Notes: generated from the letters alone by a model not told the origin. Shown: positions 38,073 through 48,494, numbered from the stretch's first letter. The stretch: DNA of 64,000 bases from Roseiarcus sp963770275 (GCA_963770275.1 CAVYPD010000032.1:1-64000); one strand, 5' to 3'. Program-made: numbers and translations.

Positions 38073-39611
38073 TTGGTGATCGAGACGCCGATGCCTGAAG
38101 GCCCTGCCGAGCGCGGCGGGGCCGATGCAATTCCGATCGTGGAAGCGATCGGCGTCTCGAAGCGCTATGGCGCGACGGTCGCGCTCAGCGACGCGCGCTT
38201 GCGCGTATTTCCCGGCGAGTCGCATGGGCTCGTCGGGCGCAACGGCGCCGGCAAATCGACGCTCGTCGGAATTCTGACCGGCCTTCGTGAACCCGACAGC
38301 GGCGAAATCCGCTTCCATGGCGAACCGGCGCCGGCGATCGCCGACCGAGAGGGATGGCGCCGGCGGGTCGCCTGCGTCTACCAGCACTCGACCATTATTC
38401 CGGACCTCACGGTTGCCGAAAATCTGTTCATCAACCGGCAGCCGCTTCGGCGCGGCTTCATCAACTGGGGCACGCTGTGGCGAGACGCCCGCGAGGTGCT
38501 TGATCGCTGGGATGTCTCGGTCTCGGAACGTTCGCGCGCCGGCGATCTCAAGGTCGAAGCTCGGCAATTGGTCGAGATCGCCCGCGCGCTGTCCTATGGC
38601 GCGCGATTCATTATTCTCGACGAGCCGACCGCCCAACTGGACGGCGAGGAGATCAAGCGCCTGTTCGCGCAAATGCGCCGGCTGCAGGCGCAGGGGGTGA
38701 CGTTCCTTTTCATCTCCCACCACCTTCAGGAAGTCTACGAGGTCTGCCAGACGGTGACGGTGCTGCGCGATGCAAAGCACATCCTGACCGCGCCTGCGGC
38801 GACCTTGTCCAAGGACGCGCTCATCGAGGCGATGACTGGCGAGCAGGTGAGTTTCAGTTTCGCTGACGCCGCCAATCGGAAGGCGCCGACCGAGGGTTCT
38901 GTCGCACTTGAAGTGGACCGCCTCGGCGGCGAAGATTTCGACGATGTCAGCTTTTCCATTCGGCCGAGCGAGGTCATCGGGCTTTGCGGCGCGACCAGCA
39001 GCGGCCGCCTCGGCGTTGCCGAGGCGGTGGCAGGCTTAGGGCCATACAAGTCGGGGACAATCCGGATCAATGGCGCTCCCTTGCGCGCGGGCGATGTTCC
39101 CTCTGCGCTCGCGCTCGGCGTCGGCTGCGTGCCGAAAAGCCGACACCGCCAAGGCCTCGTTCTCACGCAATCGGTGGCGGATAACGTCACGATGCCAATT
39201 GCGAACGCGCTCGGGCCGCTCGGATTCATCGCGCCCGCGCGCCGCGCCTCGTCGGCGAAGAACGCGATTGAGACGCTCGGCGTCGTCACGCAAGGGCCGG
39301 ACCAGCTCGTCTCGGACCTCTCGGGAGGCAATCAGCAGAAGGTTGTGATGGGACGGGCGCTTTCAAGCCGCCCGTCGGTTCTCGTTTTGATTGATCCGAC
39401 CGCTGGCGTCGACGTGAAATCGAAAGAAGCGCTCTTGCACGCGGTCGAAAATACGCGCCGCGAGGGACGGGCGATCCTGGTGGCGAGCGGGGAACTCGAA
39501 GATTTGCGGGTCTGCGACCGGGTGCTCGTGATGCGGCACGGCAAGGTCGTCGCCGAGCATGCGGCGGGTTGGAGCGACAACGAGCTCGTCGCGTCGGTCG
39601 AGGGGATTTGA
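38073..39611 (+). CDS. Sugar ABC transporter ATP-binding protein (RbsA type)
   Basis: A 512-residue double ATPase. The first half has GRNGAGKST, a long linker, ARQLVEIARALSYGARFIILDEPTAQLDG and FLFISHHL. The second half has a degenerate Walker A (CGATSSGRLGVAE), LSGGNQQKVVMGRALSSRP, and LIDPTAGVDVKSKEAL. This asymmetry is normal for RbsA. TTG 38073 opens the frame; GTG 38076 or ATG 38091 are equally possible starts. It follows the binding-protein gene by 12 bases and the permease follows it at once. Confidence 0.9.
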   Translation: MVIETPMPEGPAERGGADAIPIVEAIGVSKRYGATVALSDARLRVFPGESHGLVGRNGAGKSTLVGILTGLREPDSGEIRFHGEPAPAIADREGWRRRVACVYQHSTIIPDLTVAENLFINRQPLRRGFINWGTLWRDAREVLDRWDVSVSERSRAGDLKVEARQLVEIARALSYGARFIILDEPTAQLDGEEIKRLFAQMRRLQAQGVTFLFISHHLQEVYEVCQTVTVLRDAKHILTAPAATLSKDALIEAMTGEQVSFSFADAANRKAPTEGSVALEVDRLGGEDFDDVSFSIRPSEVIGLCGATSSGRLGVAEAVAGLGPYKSGTIRINGAPLRAGDVPSALALGVGCVPKSRHRQGLVLTQSVADNVTMPIANALGPLGFIAPARRASSAKNAIETLGVVTQGPDQLVSDLSGGNQQKVVMGRALSSRPSVLVLIDPTAGVDVKSKEALLHAVENTRREGRAILVASGELEDLRVCDRVLVMRHGKVVAEHAAGWSDNELVASVEGI

Positions 39612-39612
39612 A

Positions 39613-40639
39613 TTGACTCAGAGTTCGGCCCCCGCGCCTGTCGTTCAACAGAGCCGCCCTCGCGCCCCGCACCAGCGCCATCGCGCTCGCCCGGCTTCGC
39701 GACCTGGCGCTGCTTCCGGCGCTGGTGGTGCTGCTCATCATCGGCTCGTTGATCAGTCCCGTTTTTCTCACCTCCGGGAACATCAACACCATCCTGACCT
39801 CGTCGGCGGCTCTGGCGCTCGTCGTGCTCGCGGAATCGCTCGTCATCATCACGGGCAAGTTCGATTTGTCGCTCGAGTCGATCTACGGCATCGCGCCTGC
39901 GATCGGCGCCATGGTGGTCCTGCCCGCCGAGGGTTTCGGCTTCGGCTTCGAATGGCCGACCGCGATCGGCATTCTCACGGTGCTGGTCGTCGGCGGCCTG
40001 GTCGGCTTCATCAACGGCTTCATGGTGGTGAAGCTGAGGCTCAGCGCCTTCATCGTGACGCTTGCGATGCTGATCATCCTGCGTGGCATGCTGGTCGGCG
40101 CAACGCACGGGCGGACCTTGTTCGACCTCCCCGCCGCTTTCTACGGCCTGATGGTCATCACCTTCCTCGGCCTGCCGCTCGCGGTGTGGCTCGCAGCCCT
40201 CGCGTTCGTGATTGCCGGCGTGATGTTGCGTTACCATCGCCTGGGTCGCGCGCTGTACGCGATCGGCGGCAATCCCGAAGCCGCCCGCGCCGCCGGCATC
40301 CGCGTCGAGCGCATCACCTGGGGCGTCTACGTGCTGGCCGGAATGCTCGCCGCCTTGGGCGGGCTCGCCATCACCGGCTATGTCGGCGCGATCAGCGCCA
40401 ATCAGGGCAACGGGCTGATCTTCACCGTTTTCGCCGCGGCGGTGATCGGCGGCATTTCGCTGGATGGCGGCAAGGGGACGATGTTCGGGGCGCTGACCGG
40501 CGTGCTGCTGCTCGGCGTCGTCGGCAATCTGCTCACGCTTGCGCAGGTGCCGTCGTTCTGGATCCAGGCGATCTATGGCGCGATTATCTTGGGATCGCTG
40601 ATGGTGGCGCGCTTCGCGGGCGGCCAGTCTCAGGAATAG
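39613..40639 (+). pseudogene. Sugar ABC transporter permease (RbsC type), N-terminal frameshift
   Basis: The ATPase stop is followed one base later by TTG 39613, opening (M)TQSSAPAPVVQQSRPRAP. The conserved body lies in another frame, from LARLRDLALLPALVVLLIIGS, with the shift near 39665-39680. The rest is a complete BPD_transp_2 permease: LVVLAESLVIITGKFDLSLES, INGFMVVKLRLSAFIVTLAML, ALYAIGGNPEAARAAGIRV and AAAVIGGISLDGGKGT. Without the N-terminal part, GTG 39725 gives 304 residues and may still be functional. It forms the membrane pore for the CUT2 system. Confidence 0.8.
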
Positions 40640-40907
40640 CCGCGCCCGAGCGCGTAACCTTCCTTTTACCATTCGCTTCGGTTTGCGCTTTGCGAGCGGA
40701 CCCTTCGCGCGCGCTCGACGTTCACCATTCGGCAAGCATGTGGGTCGCACCGTAAAGCGGCCATTATGATGAGGTCTATCGCGCTCGCTCCAGCGCGAAG
40801 CGGGCGCCGCCCGGAGCCATGTAAACCCAATCGCTTTGACGCGAGAGGCTGTCTGCTTCAAAACTACTACCGATAACCCTTGGTCAGTCAGGGGAAAGGG
40901 CGTTGAG

Positions 40908-42908
40908 TTGACTGACAAGCGTTTCGTGAAACAGCGTGATCGTCTCGGCAACCGTCTTGTTGTCGCATTGGTTGCCGGCACGATGGTCATGAGCGACTGG
41001 ACCGCCGCCGAGGCGTTTGATTTCTTTGGCCTCTTTGGCTCTGACGACAAGCCGCCGGAGGTTTCCCGTGCCGCCATCTCCTACGCCCTGACCGTCGAGG
41101 TCGCCGGCGACCCCTCCGGGCTCAAAGACGCAGTCAGAGACGCTTCGTCGCTTTACAGTCTGCGCAAGGACGCCCCTCCCGACGGCGAAGCCCTCGCGCG
41201 ACGCGCCCAAGGCGACTTCGCGCCGGTCATCGACGCGCTCTGGGGCGCGGGTTATTACAACGCCGCGGTGACGATTGCGATCGACGGCGCGAGCCTGGCC
41301 ATCGCCTCCAGCGACATCGCAGCCTTCTCGCGCGCCGCAGAAGCCTATCGCAACCGCGCGGCCGCCCCGGTCGTCATCAAGGTCGAGCCCGGCCCTTTGT
41401 TCAAGCTGCGCGCGGTGCGCGTTGTCGACGCGCTTGGCGTAGAATTCTCGGAAGCCGACCTGCCGCAGCGCATCGTCGGCCTCAAGCCAGGAGACCCGGC
41501 GGCGGCGAGCGAGATCCGCGCCGCCCAAACCCGCATCGTCGATTACTTCCGCAAGCAAGGGCGCCCACTCGCCAAGATCCAATCCGTCGCGCCAGTCGTC
41601 GATCACGCGCAGGACATCATGGACGTGACGATCATGGCGGCCCCCGGCCCCATCGCGCCGTTCGGCGAAGCGACGATCAAGGGGCCGCAGACTTTCGATC
41701 CTGCGATCGTGCGCTCGTTTCTCTATATCCATCCGGGCGACCCTTACTCGCCAGCGGCGATCGCCGATGCGCGGAAGAGCATCCGCGAGATTCCGGCGGT
41801 CGGCGGCGTGCGCATCACCGAGGGGACGACGCTCGACGCTTACGGTCAGCTGCCCTATCAGATCGACGTCGAGGACCGGCTGCCCTACGCGGTCGGCGCG
41901 TCGATGAAATATTCGACGACGAACGGGCCCGAGGGCCAAGTCTACTGGGAAGACCGCAATGTGTTCGGCGGCGCCGAGCGCCTGCGCCTGCAGGCCGACG
42001 TCTTCTATGCGCCGCCATGGTTTATCGCGTCGCAAAGTCTCCGGCACTTCTCGTCCGACGATATCGGGGGGCGCGTATCGGCAAGCTTTCTCAAACCCGC
42101 CTTGTGGGGGACGACCAACGACCTCCTGATCGACGCGTTGGCGGAGAAGGTGAGCACCAGCGGCGCCGGATTCGTCGGTTATCAGGCCGAGGACGCGGAC
42201 GTGACCGCCTCGCTTCGCCATCGCTTCAACCAGAACTTCTGGGTTCAGGCGGGGCTCGAAGCGCAAAAGGGCGACGCGACCGACGCGCTGGGCACGGTCA
42301 ACTACACACTGGTCGGCGTTCCGGTGTCGGCCAATTTCGACACGACCGACAGCAAGCTCGATCCGACGCGCGGCGTCCGCCTCAACGCCTCCGCCATCGG
42401 CTTTGGCACATTCCTGGGTTCAAGCCTTGACCTGGTGCAGGTGAAAGCCGGCGCCTCCGCCTATTATTCCATCGACGCCAACTCGCGCTACGTCCTGGCG
42501 GGGCGGGTCGCGGCTGGAGGGATGGTCGGCCCGCAGCTCGATGAAATTCCAGCCAACTGGCGCTTTTATGCGGGCGGCGGCGGCTCGGTGCGCGGCTACG
42601 CCTATAACGAGCTCGGCCCCACGGTGTGGTGGGGCGCCGTGGTTGGCGGGCGCAGCCTCTTCGACGCGTCGGCGGAATTGCGCGTCAAGGTGACCGACAC
42701 GATCGGCGTCGTTCCCTTCTTCGACGTCGGAAACGCGTTCTCATCGAGCTTCCCAACCTTCAACGAGCCGTTGTTCGCGGCGGCCGGTCTCGGCTTGAGA
42801 TATTATACGTCCGTCGGCCCCATCCGCCTCGACGTCGCCTTTCCCCTTGAGCGACGCGCAGGCACCGGGCCGGTCGCGGTCTATGTCAGCATCGGGCAGT
42901 CCTTCTGA
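40908..42908 (+). CDS. tamA: Translocation and assembly module outer-membrane protein TamA
   Basis: An outer-membrane protein of about 667 residues of the Omp85 superfamily. TTG 40908 is preferred over TTG 40836 since GAAAGGG precedes it and it leads into a signal sequence (LVVALVAGTMVMSDWTAAEA). Three POTRA domains span roughly residues 70-310 (VIKVEPGPLFKLRAVRVVDA, KPGDPAAASEIRAAQTRIVDYFRKQGRPLAKI). The C-terminal barrel has the lid-lock motif VRGYAY and ends in a terminal strand YVSIGQSF. With TamB it helps insert autotransporters and other envelope proteins. tamB follows with a 1-base overlap. Confidence 0.9.
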   Translation: MTDKRFVKQRDRLGNRLVVALVAGTMVMSDWTAAEAFDFFGLFGSDDKPPEVSRAAISYALTVEVAGDPSGLKDAVRDASSLYSLRKDAPPDGEALARRAQGDFAPVIDALWGAGYYNAAVTIAIDGASLAIASSDIAAFSRAAEAYRNRAAAPVVIKVEPGPLFKLRAVRVVDALGVEFSEADLPQRIVGLKPGDPAAASEIRAAQTRIVDYFRKQGRPLAKIQSVAPVVDHAQDIMDVTIMAAPGPIAPFGEATIKGPQTFDPAIVRSFLYIHPGDPYSPAAIADARKSIREIPAVGGVRITEGTTLDAYGQLPYQIDVEDRLPYAVGASMKYSTTNGPEGQVYWEDRNVFGGAERLRLQADVFYAPPWFIASQSLRHFSSDDIGGRVSASFLKPALWGTTNDLLIDALAEKVSTSGAGFVGYQAEDADVTASLRHRFNQNFWVQAGLEAQKGDATDALGTVNYTLVGVPVSANFDTTDSKLDPTRGVRLNASAIGFGTFLGSSLDLVQVKAGASAYYSIDANSRYVLAGRVAAGGMVGPQLDEIPANWRFYAGGGGSVRGYAYNELGPTVWWGAVVGGRSLFDASAELRVKVTDTIGVVPFFDVGNAFSSSFPTFNEPLFAAAGLGLRYYTSVGPIRLDVAFPLERRAGTGPVAVYVSIGQSF

Positions 42909-45900
42909 TGGCGCAGCGTGACTCCCAACCACCTCGTCCTGAGGCGCCGCGAAGCGGCCTCGAAGGACGATCCAGGAGGCGCAAACGAGGCTGCACTGGA
43001 TTATCCTTCGAGACGCCCCGCTCTGCGCGGCTCCTCAGGATGAGGTCCGTAGGGTTGGGCGCCATTCTGAAGGCCGCTGCCTTGGGTGTTATGGCGCGGC
43101 TCTTTCCCCGCCTCCAAGCTTTGGCGCTGATCGCGTTGCTCGCCCTGTGCGCAAGCGCGCATGCGACGGAAGAGGACAAGGGCGTTCTCGCCAATCTGAT
43201 CTCGAGGGCGCTGTCGTCGCCGGGAATGAGCGTATCCATCGGCGCCGTGAATGGCGTGCTGTCCTCCGACGCGTCGATCAGCGACATCGTCATCTCCGAC
43301 CGCCAGGGCCCATGGCTCAAAGTCGACAGGGCTCGGCTCGTGTGGAACCGGCTGGCTTTGTTCAGCCGTCGCCTCGAGGTCGATCAGCTGACGATCGGGC
43401 GCCTGGAATTGTTGCGGCGCCCGCTTCCCTCCGAGACGCCGCCGCCGGACACAGGCGCGCAGCAGCCGATCCTTCCCGAATTGCCGGTCAAGGTGCTCAT
43501 CAAGCAATTCGGCGTGCAGGAGCTCTCGCTTGGCGAGCCGGTGGTCGGCGTCGCGGCTCGGCTCAGCATTGACGGCAAGGCGACGCTCGGACCGCCGTCC
43601 GAGGGCCTCGACTTGACACTGACCGCGCAGCGGCTCGACGCGCCCGGCGACTTCAAAACGCTCCTGACTTACATTCCCGCGACCGACAAGCTCACGCTAA
43701 ACGTGAACTCCTCTGAGCCCGCTGGCGGTATTTTTGCCCATCTCGCGAATCTTCCCGGCCTCCCGCCGGTCAAGCTCGCCTTCAACGGCGCAGGCGCGTT
43801 GGACAATTTCACCGCGAAGCTCGACTTCAACGCCGGCGCGGACGTGTGGGCGAACGGGCAGGTGATCGTTGCGCGACAGGGCGCGGCGCGCAAGCTTACG
43901 CTCGATCTCGACTCGCGCCTCGAGGGCCTTGCGCCGGGCGTCATCCAGCCGGTCTTCGCCGGCCATACGACGCTCAAGGGCGATGTCCAGTTCAATGACG
44001 ATTCGAGCATCGCCCTGCCCGGCGGCCTGCATCTCGTGTCGGCCGCCGCGCGGCTCGACTTTGAAGGCGAAAGGTCCGCCGATGGCCTGCTCGATTTCAA
44101 GGTCCACGCCGGCGCCATTCCAGGTTCGACAACGGTCGGAAAACTGGACCTCAACGCCTCGATCACTGGACCGCTTGCGAGCCCGACGATCGACGGCGCT
44201 TTCGACGCCGGGGAGATCAGTGTCGAGCAAGGCTCGGTCGAACGAGTCGAGGCGAGCTTCCGCGCGAGCCCCGATGGTCCGCTGACCGAAGAGAAGACGC
44301 GCATCCTGTTCGAGAGCCAGGCCTCGGTGAAGGGCCTTGCGCTAGCCGATCCCGCCTTCGCCCAAGCGATCGGACGCGAGCTCACTCTCAAGATGCACGG
44401 CTCGACTTCGTCCACCGGCGAAGCGACGTTCGACCTTCTCGACCTCTCGGCGCCCAACTTCGACGCGCAATATTCCGGTCTTCTCTCGGGCAGCAAAATT
44501 CACGGCAAAGCGAACATCGTCGCCCACGACTTGAGCCGTTTCGCGCTGCTCGCGGGCGGCGCGCTTAAAGGCGAAGCGCGCATCGCCGCGGATCTGGACG
44601 GCGCCCCACGATATGGCGCGCTGAGCGCGACTATCGACGCGCATGCGACGAAACTCTCGACGAACTACGCGATGCTCGATCACGCAACCGGCGGAACGCT
44701 CGACGTGACCGGCGCCGCGCGGCTGACGCCCGGCGGCGGTTTTGGCTTCACTGATCTTCTGGCGCGCGGACAGCATGGATCGGCGCAGCTCAACGGGGAG
44801 TACGGACGCGACAAGGTGGACCTCGGGGCGCGCGTCGAGGTTCCAGAGACCCACGCCCTCGACCCGCGCGTTACCGGCAAGGCGGAAATCGTCGCCGCGC
44901 TGAGCGGCACACCGTCCGATCTGACCGCCGCGCTGAAAGCCAATTTGGGCGAGGGAAAGCTCCTCGACCGCAAGACGTCGGGCATCGCCTTGGAAGCGCT
45001 CGCCAATCACATAACCGGCCTTATCGACGCGAACGCGTCCTTATCCGGAGATGTCGACGGCAATCCTCTCCAAGGGTCGGCGCATGTCGCACGACACGAC
45101 GACGGCGGCTGGGCGATCGACAATCTTGCGCTGAGCCTCGCTTCGGCGCGGCTCGGCGGCGCCCTCGCCGTTGGCCCCGACACCCTGGCGACCGGAGACC
45201 TGAGCTTCAGCGCGGCCAATCTCGACGATCTGTCGCCGCTTGTGCTCACGAAGCTGACCGGCGCTCTTCAGGCGAAAGCAAGCGCCTCTGTCGCCGATGG
45301 CAAGCAAGCCCTCTCAGTCACAGCGAACAGCGACCGGATGACTATCGACGCCAATCGGCTCGAAGGGCTCAAAGTCGACTTCAAGGTTGCCGACCTTTGG
45401 GGCGCGAAGATTGTCTCCGGATTCGCACAGCTTGCGCGAGCCGAAGTCGGCGGGCAGTCGATCACTAGCGTCAAGCTGACAGCGACAGGCAGCGCATCGG
45501 CCAGCGACCTCGAATTGAGCGGGAACGCGCGCGGCCTCGCGCTGACGGCGCGCGGGCGCCTTTTCGGGGGGCCGCCGACGCGGCTTGAACTGGCGAGTTT
45601 TGCCGCACAAGGCGGCGGCCGTCGACTGACGCTCGCTTCTCCAGCGACCTTGACCTACGGAAGCGACGGTCTCGACATCAAAAACCTGACGCTTCTTGTC
45701 GACGCTGGCCGCCTTTCCCTATCCGGCCATGCGGGATCAACCCTGGCCCTCAAGGCCAATGCAGCCGGCGTGCCGCTGGCGGCGGTCGATTTGTTCTCGC
45801 CTGGCCTCGGCCTGTCCGGCGTAGTTGACGGCGAGGCGGCGATCGGGGGAACGCCAGGCAATCCGACCGGTGATTGGCGGGTGCGCGTGCAGCGCGTGGT

Positions 45901-47359
45901 CGCGCCGCAAATGCGCAATGCAGGATTGCCCGCGCTTGATGTCACGGGCTCCGGCCGACTTGCCGGTGGGAGAACCTCGATCGACGCGACCATCAATGCC
46001 GGGACTGGCAACGCTGTGCGCGTCGCCGGTTCCGCTCCCCTTACGCCCGACGGTCCGCTGGACGTGAAGATCGACGGCGCCCTCGACGCCCGCCTCGCCA
46101 ATTCCATGCTTTCCGTCTCCGGTCGTCACGCTGTCGGCTCACTTGCGGTCGCGCTTCAAGTGCGCGGGACGATTGCGAAGCCACAAGCGCAAGGAACGGT
46201 TCGCTTGAGCGGCGGCGAACTCCGCGACGATCAGACAGGATTCAAGTTGTCTGGCGTGACTGGGACATTCGTCGCGAACGGAAGCACGATCCGAATCGAT
46301 CACCTTGCAGGGACAACGCCCAACGCCGGTACGATCAGCGCCACTGGCGAAGTGCGGCTTGACCCCGCCGCCGGCTTCCCCGGCTCCGTTCGCCTGACCG
46401 GCCAGCACGCCCAGCTCGTCGCCAACGACATTGTCTCCGCGACCGCCGACATGGCGCTCGACATCTCCGGTCCTCTCGGCCAAAGGCCAAAAGTCGACGG
46501 ACACATCACGATTGTCGGCATGGATATTTCCGTACCCAGCCGCTTCAACAGTGTCGCCTCGCCTCTCGCCGGTACGAAACATCTGAATCCAACCGCAACA
46601 GCGCGGGCGCGGCTTGCGCTCGCGGCCAAGGGCAAGGGGTCCGGCGCGCGTGCCCCGCCGTTCGATGCAACGCTTGCGCTGACGGTCTCCGCGATGAACC
46701 GCATTTTCGTCCGTGGCCGCGGCATCTACGCGGAACTCGGCGGAAACCTACATGTGAACGGCTCCGCCCGCGACCCGCAGGTCACCGGGGGCTTTGAACT
46801 TTTGCGCGGGTCGCTCATGCTTCTGAGTTCGCGCCTCACCTTCACCCGCGGGAACGTCCGGTTTCATGGCGATGTGATGCCTGACCTCGATCTCGTCGCC
46901 GAGACGAGCGCGGGCGGCGTCACCGCCCAAATCGCCGTCACGGGCCCCGCGGTGCAGCCGGCGTTTCAGATCAGCTCCAATCCGAGCCTGCCGGAAGATG
47001 AGGTCCTGTCCCGAATCCTGTTCCAGAAATCGTCGGGCAGCTTGTCGGCGTTCCAGGCGCTTCAACTGGCGAACGCGGTGGCAACTCTGTCTGGCAAAGC
47101 CGACGCGTTTGAGAATGTGCGCAAATCGCTCGGCGTCGACAGTCTGGACATCAGCACGAGCGCCTCGGGCGGCGCTCTGGTCAGCGCAACCCGGGCGATC
47201 AACGACCGTGTGAGCGTCGGCGTGACGACCGGAGCGAGGCCCCAGGACAATGGAGTCAACTTGAATTTCGACGTCACCCGCCATGTCAGACTTCAGGCAG
47301 GCGTCAACTCGAGCGGTGGCTCAAGCGCCGGTATTGGGCTCGATTGGGAGTACAAGTAG
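42908..47359 (+). CDS. tamB: Translocation and assembly module inner-membrane protein TamB
   Basis: This 1483-residue protein spans the periplasm to partner TamA. The body is a long series of beta-strand repeats (AsmA/DUF490 style). The conserved C-terminal domain is visible as VTGGFELLRGSLMLLSSRL, FHGDVMPDLDLVAETSAGG, NPSLPEDEVLSRILF and the final strand GGSSAGIGLDWEYK. ATG 42908 overlaps the tamA stop (TGATG). The first 44 residues are encoded by a REP-like palindrome (42932-43045) and are rich in Arg, so ATG 43040 or ATG 43091 (MARLFPRLQALALIALLALC, the membrane anchor) are likely real starts. Confidence 0.9.
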   Translation: MAQRDSQPPRPEAPRSGLEGRSRRRKRGCTGLSFETPRSARLLRMRSVGLGAILKAAALGVMARLFPRLQALALIALLALCASAHATEEDKGVLANLISRALSSPGMSVSIGAVNGVLSSDASISDIVISDRQGPWLKVDRARLVWNRLALFSRRLEVDQLTIGRLELLRRPLPSETPPPDTGAQQPILPELPVKVLIKQFGVQELSLGEPVVGVAARLSIDGKATLGPPSEGLDLTLTAQRLDAPGDFKTLLTYIPATDKLTLNVNSSEPAGGIFAHLANLPGLPPVKLAFNGAGALDNFTAKLDFNAGADVWANGQVIVARQGAARKLTLDLDSRLEGLAPGVIQPVFAGHTTLKGDVQFNDDSSIALPGGLHLVSAAARLDFEGERSADGLLDFKVHAGAIPGSTTVGKLDLNASITGPLASPTIDGAFDAGEISVEQGSVERVEASFRASPDGPLTEEKTRILFESQASVKGLALADPAFAQAIGRELTLKMHGSTSSTGEATFDLLDLSAPNFDAQYSGLLSGSKIHGKANIVAHDLSRFALLAGGALKGEARIAADLDGAPRYGALSATIDAHATKLSTNYAMLDHATGGTLDVTGAARLTPGGGFGFTDLLARGQHGSAQLNGEYGRDKVDLGARVEVPETHALDPRVTGKAEIVAALSGTPSDLTAALKANLGEGKLLDRKTSGIALEALANHITGLIDANASLSGDVDGNPLQGSAHVARHDDGGWAIDNLALSLASARLGGALAVGPDTLATGDLSFSAANLDDLSPLVLTKLTGALQAKASASVADGKQALSVTANSDRMTIDANRLEGLKVDFKVADLWGAKIVSGFAQLARAEVGGQSITSVKLTATGSASASDLELSGNARGLALTARGRLFGGPPTRLELASFAAQGGGRRLTLASPATLTYGSDGLDIKNLTLLVDAGRLSLSGHAGSTLALKANAAGVPLAAVDLFSPGLGLSGVVDGEAAIGGTPGNPTGDWRVRVQRVVAPQMRNAGLPALDVTGSGRLAGGRTSIDATINAGTGNAVRVAGSAPLTPDGPLDVKIDGALDARLANSMLSVSGRHAVGSLAVALQVRGTIAKPQAQGTVRLSGGELRDDQTGFKLSGVTGTFVANGSTIRIDHLAGTTPNAGTISATGEVRLDPAAGFPGSVRLTGQHAQLVANDIVSATADMALDISGPLGQRPKVDGHITIVGMDISVPSRFNSVASPLAGTKHLNPTATARARLALAAKGKGSGARAPPFDATLALTVSAMNRIFVRGRGIYAELGGNLHVNGSARDPQVTGGFELLRGSLMLLSSRLTFTRGNVRFHGDVMPDLDLVAETSAGGVTAQIAVTGPAVQPAFQISSNPSLPEDEVLSRILFQKSSGSLSAFQALQLANAVATLSGKADAFENVRKSLGVDSLDISTSASGGALVSATRAINDRVSVGVTTGARPQDNGVNLNFDVTRHVRLQAGVNSSGGSSAGIGLDWEYK
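42932..43045. repeat. REP-like inverted pair at the tamA-tamB junction
   Basis: A left arm, from CCTCGTCCTGAGG to CGAAGGACGA (42932-42970), faces a right arm, from TATCCTTCGAGACGCC to CTCCTCAGGATGAGG (43002-43045), with about 30 bases between. The arms are imperfect reverse complements and each has an inner CGCnnnGCG hairpin. The right arm matches a dispersed repeat I know from Bradyrhizobium, Rhodopseudomonas and relatives. It lies within the annotated 5' end of tamB and is open in frame. Confidence 0.75.
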
Positions 47360-47413
47360 CGCGGTTCGAACCAATCCGCGCGAGCGCGCATGGAGTTCGA
47401 ATGACGGCTTCGG

Positions 47414-48358
47414 CTATGCCGACGCAAGCACCTCGGCAAAACCCTGCCGCCAGGAGGCGTGACGGGGCCGCCATCCAAGCTCTCGTCGCGCCTTCGCGTT
47501 TGATCCCGCGCGGCTTTGCGTCATCAACACCACCATGTGCTCGCCAGCGACGAAGCGAGCGACCCAGCGCGGAATATGTCGCGGCGGCTTTGCCCCGATC
47601 ATCGCCGCAAGGGCCGGAAGCCAATCGCGGACCGGTGCGGGATCGTCGTCCACGACATTGTAAATCCCCGGTGGGCCACCCTCGATGGCGCGCGCAGTCG
47701 CTTCAGCCGCATCATCAAGATGGACGAATGACCACCAGCCGCCGCCGTCGCCGATCACTGGAAAGAGCCGCCGCCGCAATTGGTCGAGGGCCGACCCATC
47801 GAACAATCCCGAGCGCGGGCCATAAAATGCGCCATAGCGCAGGACGACGCCTTCAAAGGCCGACGCTTCGGCGACAGCGCTTTCGAGATGACGGATGGCT
47901 TGAAGCGAACGCTCGAATTCCCGAGGCGGCGTCGAATCCAACGGATCGTCTTCGGTCTTGACCGGCCCACCGACGCGGGCGAACGGCCATCCGCAATAGC
48001 TCTGCGCGACGACCTTTCTCGCGCCGGCCTCGCGCGCCGCGGCAAGAAGATGGTCGAGCCCCTCCGTGCGAAGCCGGTTGGTTTGCGCGAAGGCGCGGTC
48101 GAAATGACGCAGGTCGCTCGCATTGGCGAGCGCGGTCATCTCGTGAACCACGACTTCGGGTTGGGCGCCCAGCACGGCTTCGCGCAACGCCGGCGGGTCG
48201 AGAGCGTCCACCACAACCGGCGTCGCCCCGGCTCGTAGCAGCGGCTCCGCCTTTGGCGGGGAGCGGATCAGGCCAGTCACTCGATGACCTGCCGTCACGA
48301 GCAGAGGGATGAGCCGAAGTCCGATTGCGCCGCTTGCGCCGGCGACCAAAATGCGCAT
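47414..48358 (-). CDS. NAD(P)-dependent epimerase/reductase-like protein
   Basis: A 314-residue extended-SDR protein. It starts MRILVAGASGAIGLRLIPLL, the GxxGxxG cofactor loop, at ATG 48358 with GGAGGGAG 7-10 bases before. The loop is followed by NAD(P)-binding strands (VTGLIRSPPKAEPL, VVDALDPPAL). VLRYGAFYGP and YNVVDDDPAPVRDWLPALA are shared with epimerases acting on nucleotide sugars, but the usual YxxxK is not clear (QSYCGWPF). It is therefore best called an atypical NAD-dependent epimerase family protein. It faces tamB tail-to-tail and is divergent from the methyltransferase gene. Confidence 0.8.
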   Translation of the reverse strand: MRILVAGASGAIGLRLIPLLVTAGHRVTGLIRSPPKAEPLLRAGATPVVVDALDPPALREAVLGAQPEVVVHEMTALANASDLRHFDRAFAQTNRLRTEGLDHLLAAAREAGARKVVAQSYCGWPFARVGGPVKTEDDPLDSTPPREFERSLQAIRHLESAVAEASAFEGVVLRYGAFYGPRSGLFDGSALDQLRRRLFPVIGDGGGWWSFVHLDDAAEATARAIEGGPPGIYNVVDDDPAPVRDWLPALAAMIGAKPPRHIPRWVARFVAGEHMVVLMTQSRAGSNAKARRELGWRPRHASWRQGFAEVLASA

Positions 48359-48494
48359 TTGCGTCTCCCTCCTCACGAAGGTCGACGGGCCAACGCCGAA
48401 ACCCTGGCGCTGTTCCCTTCTCCAATCTTGCGCCTGGCCGCCTAGGCGCTTAATTCACGAGAAGGCGCAGCAGCGGCGTCCGAGAGAACCAAAG

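Noticed and set aside
37098..38780. Long 560-codon open frame on the minus strand opposite the sugar-binding protein and ATPase
   Set aside because: It mirrors codon bias of GC-rich genes on the other strand, has no ribosome site and no recognisable protein.
39332..41077. 581-codon minus-strand open frame opposite the sugar permease
   Set aside because: Composition is a mirror of the sense genes, with long charged low-complexity runs.
40884..42266. 460-codon minus-strand open frame opposite tamA
   Set aside because: The sense strand encodes a well-supported TamA; the antisense product has no motif.
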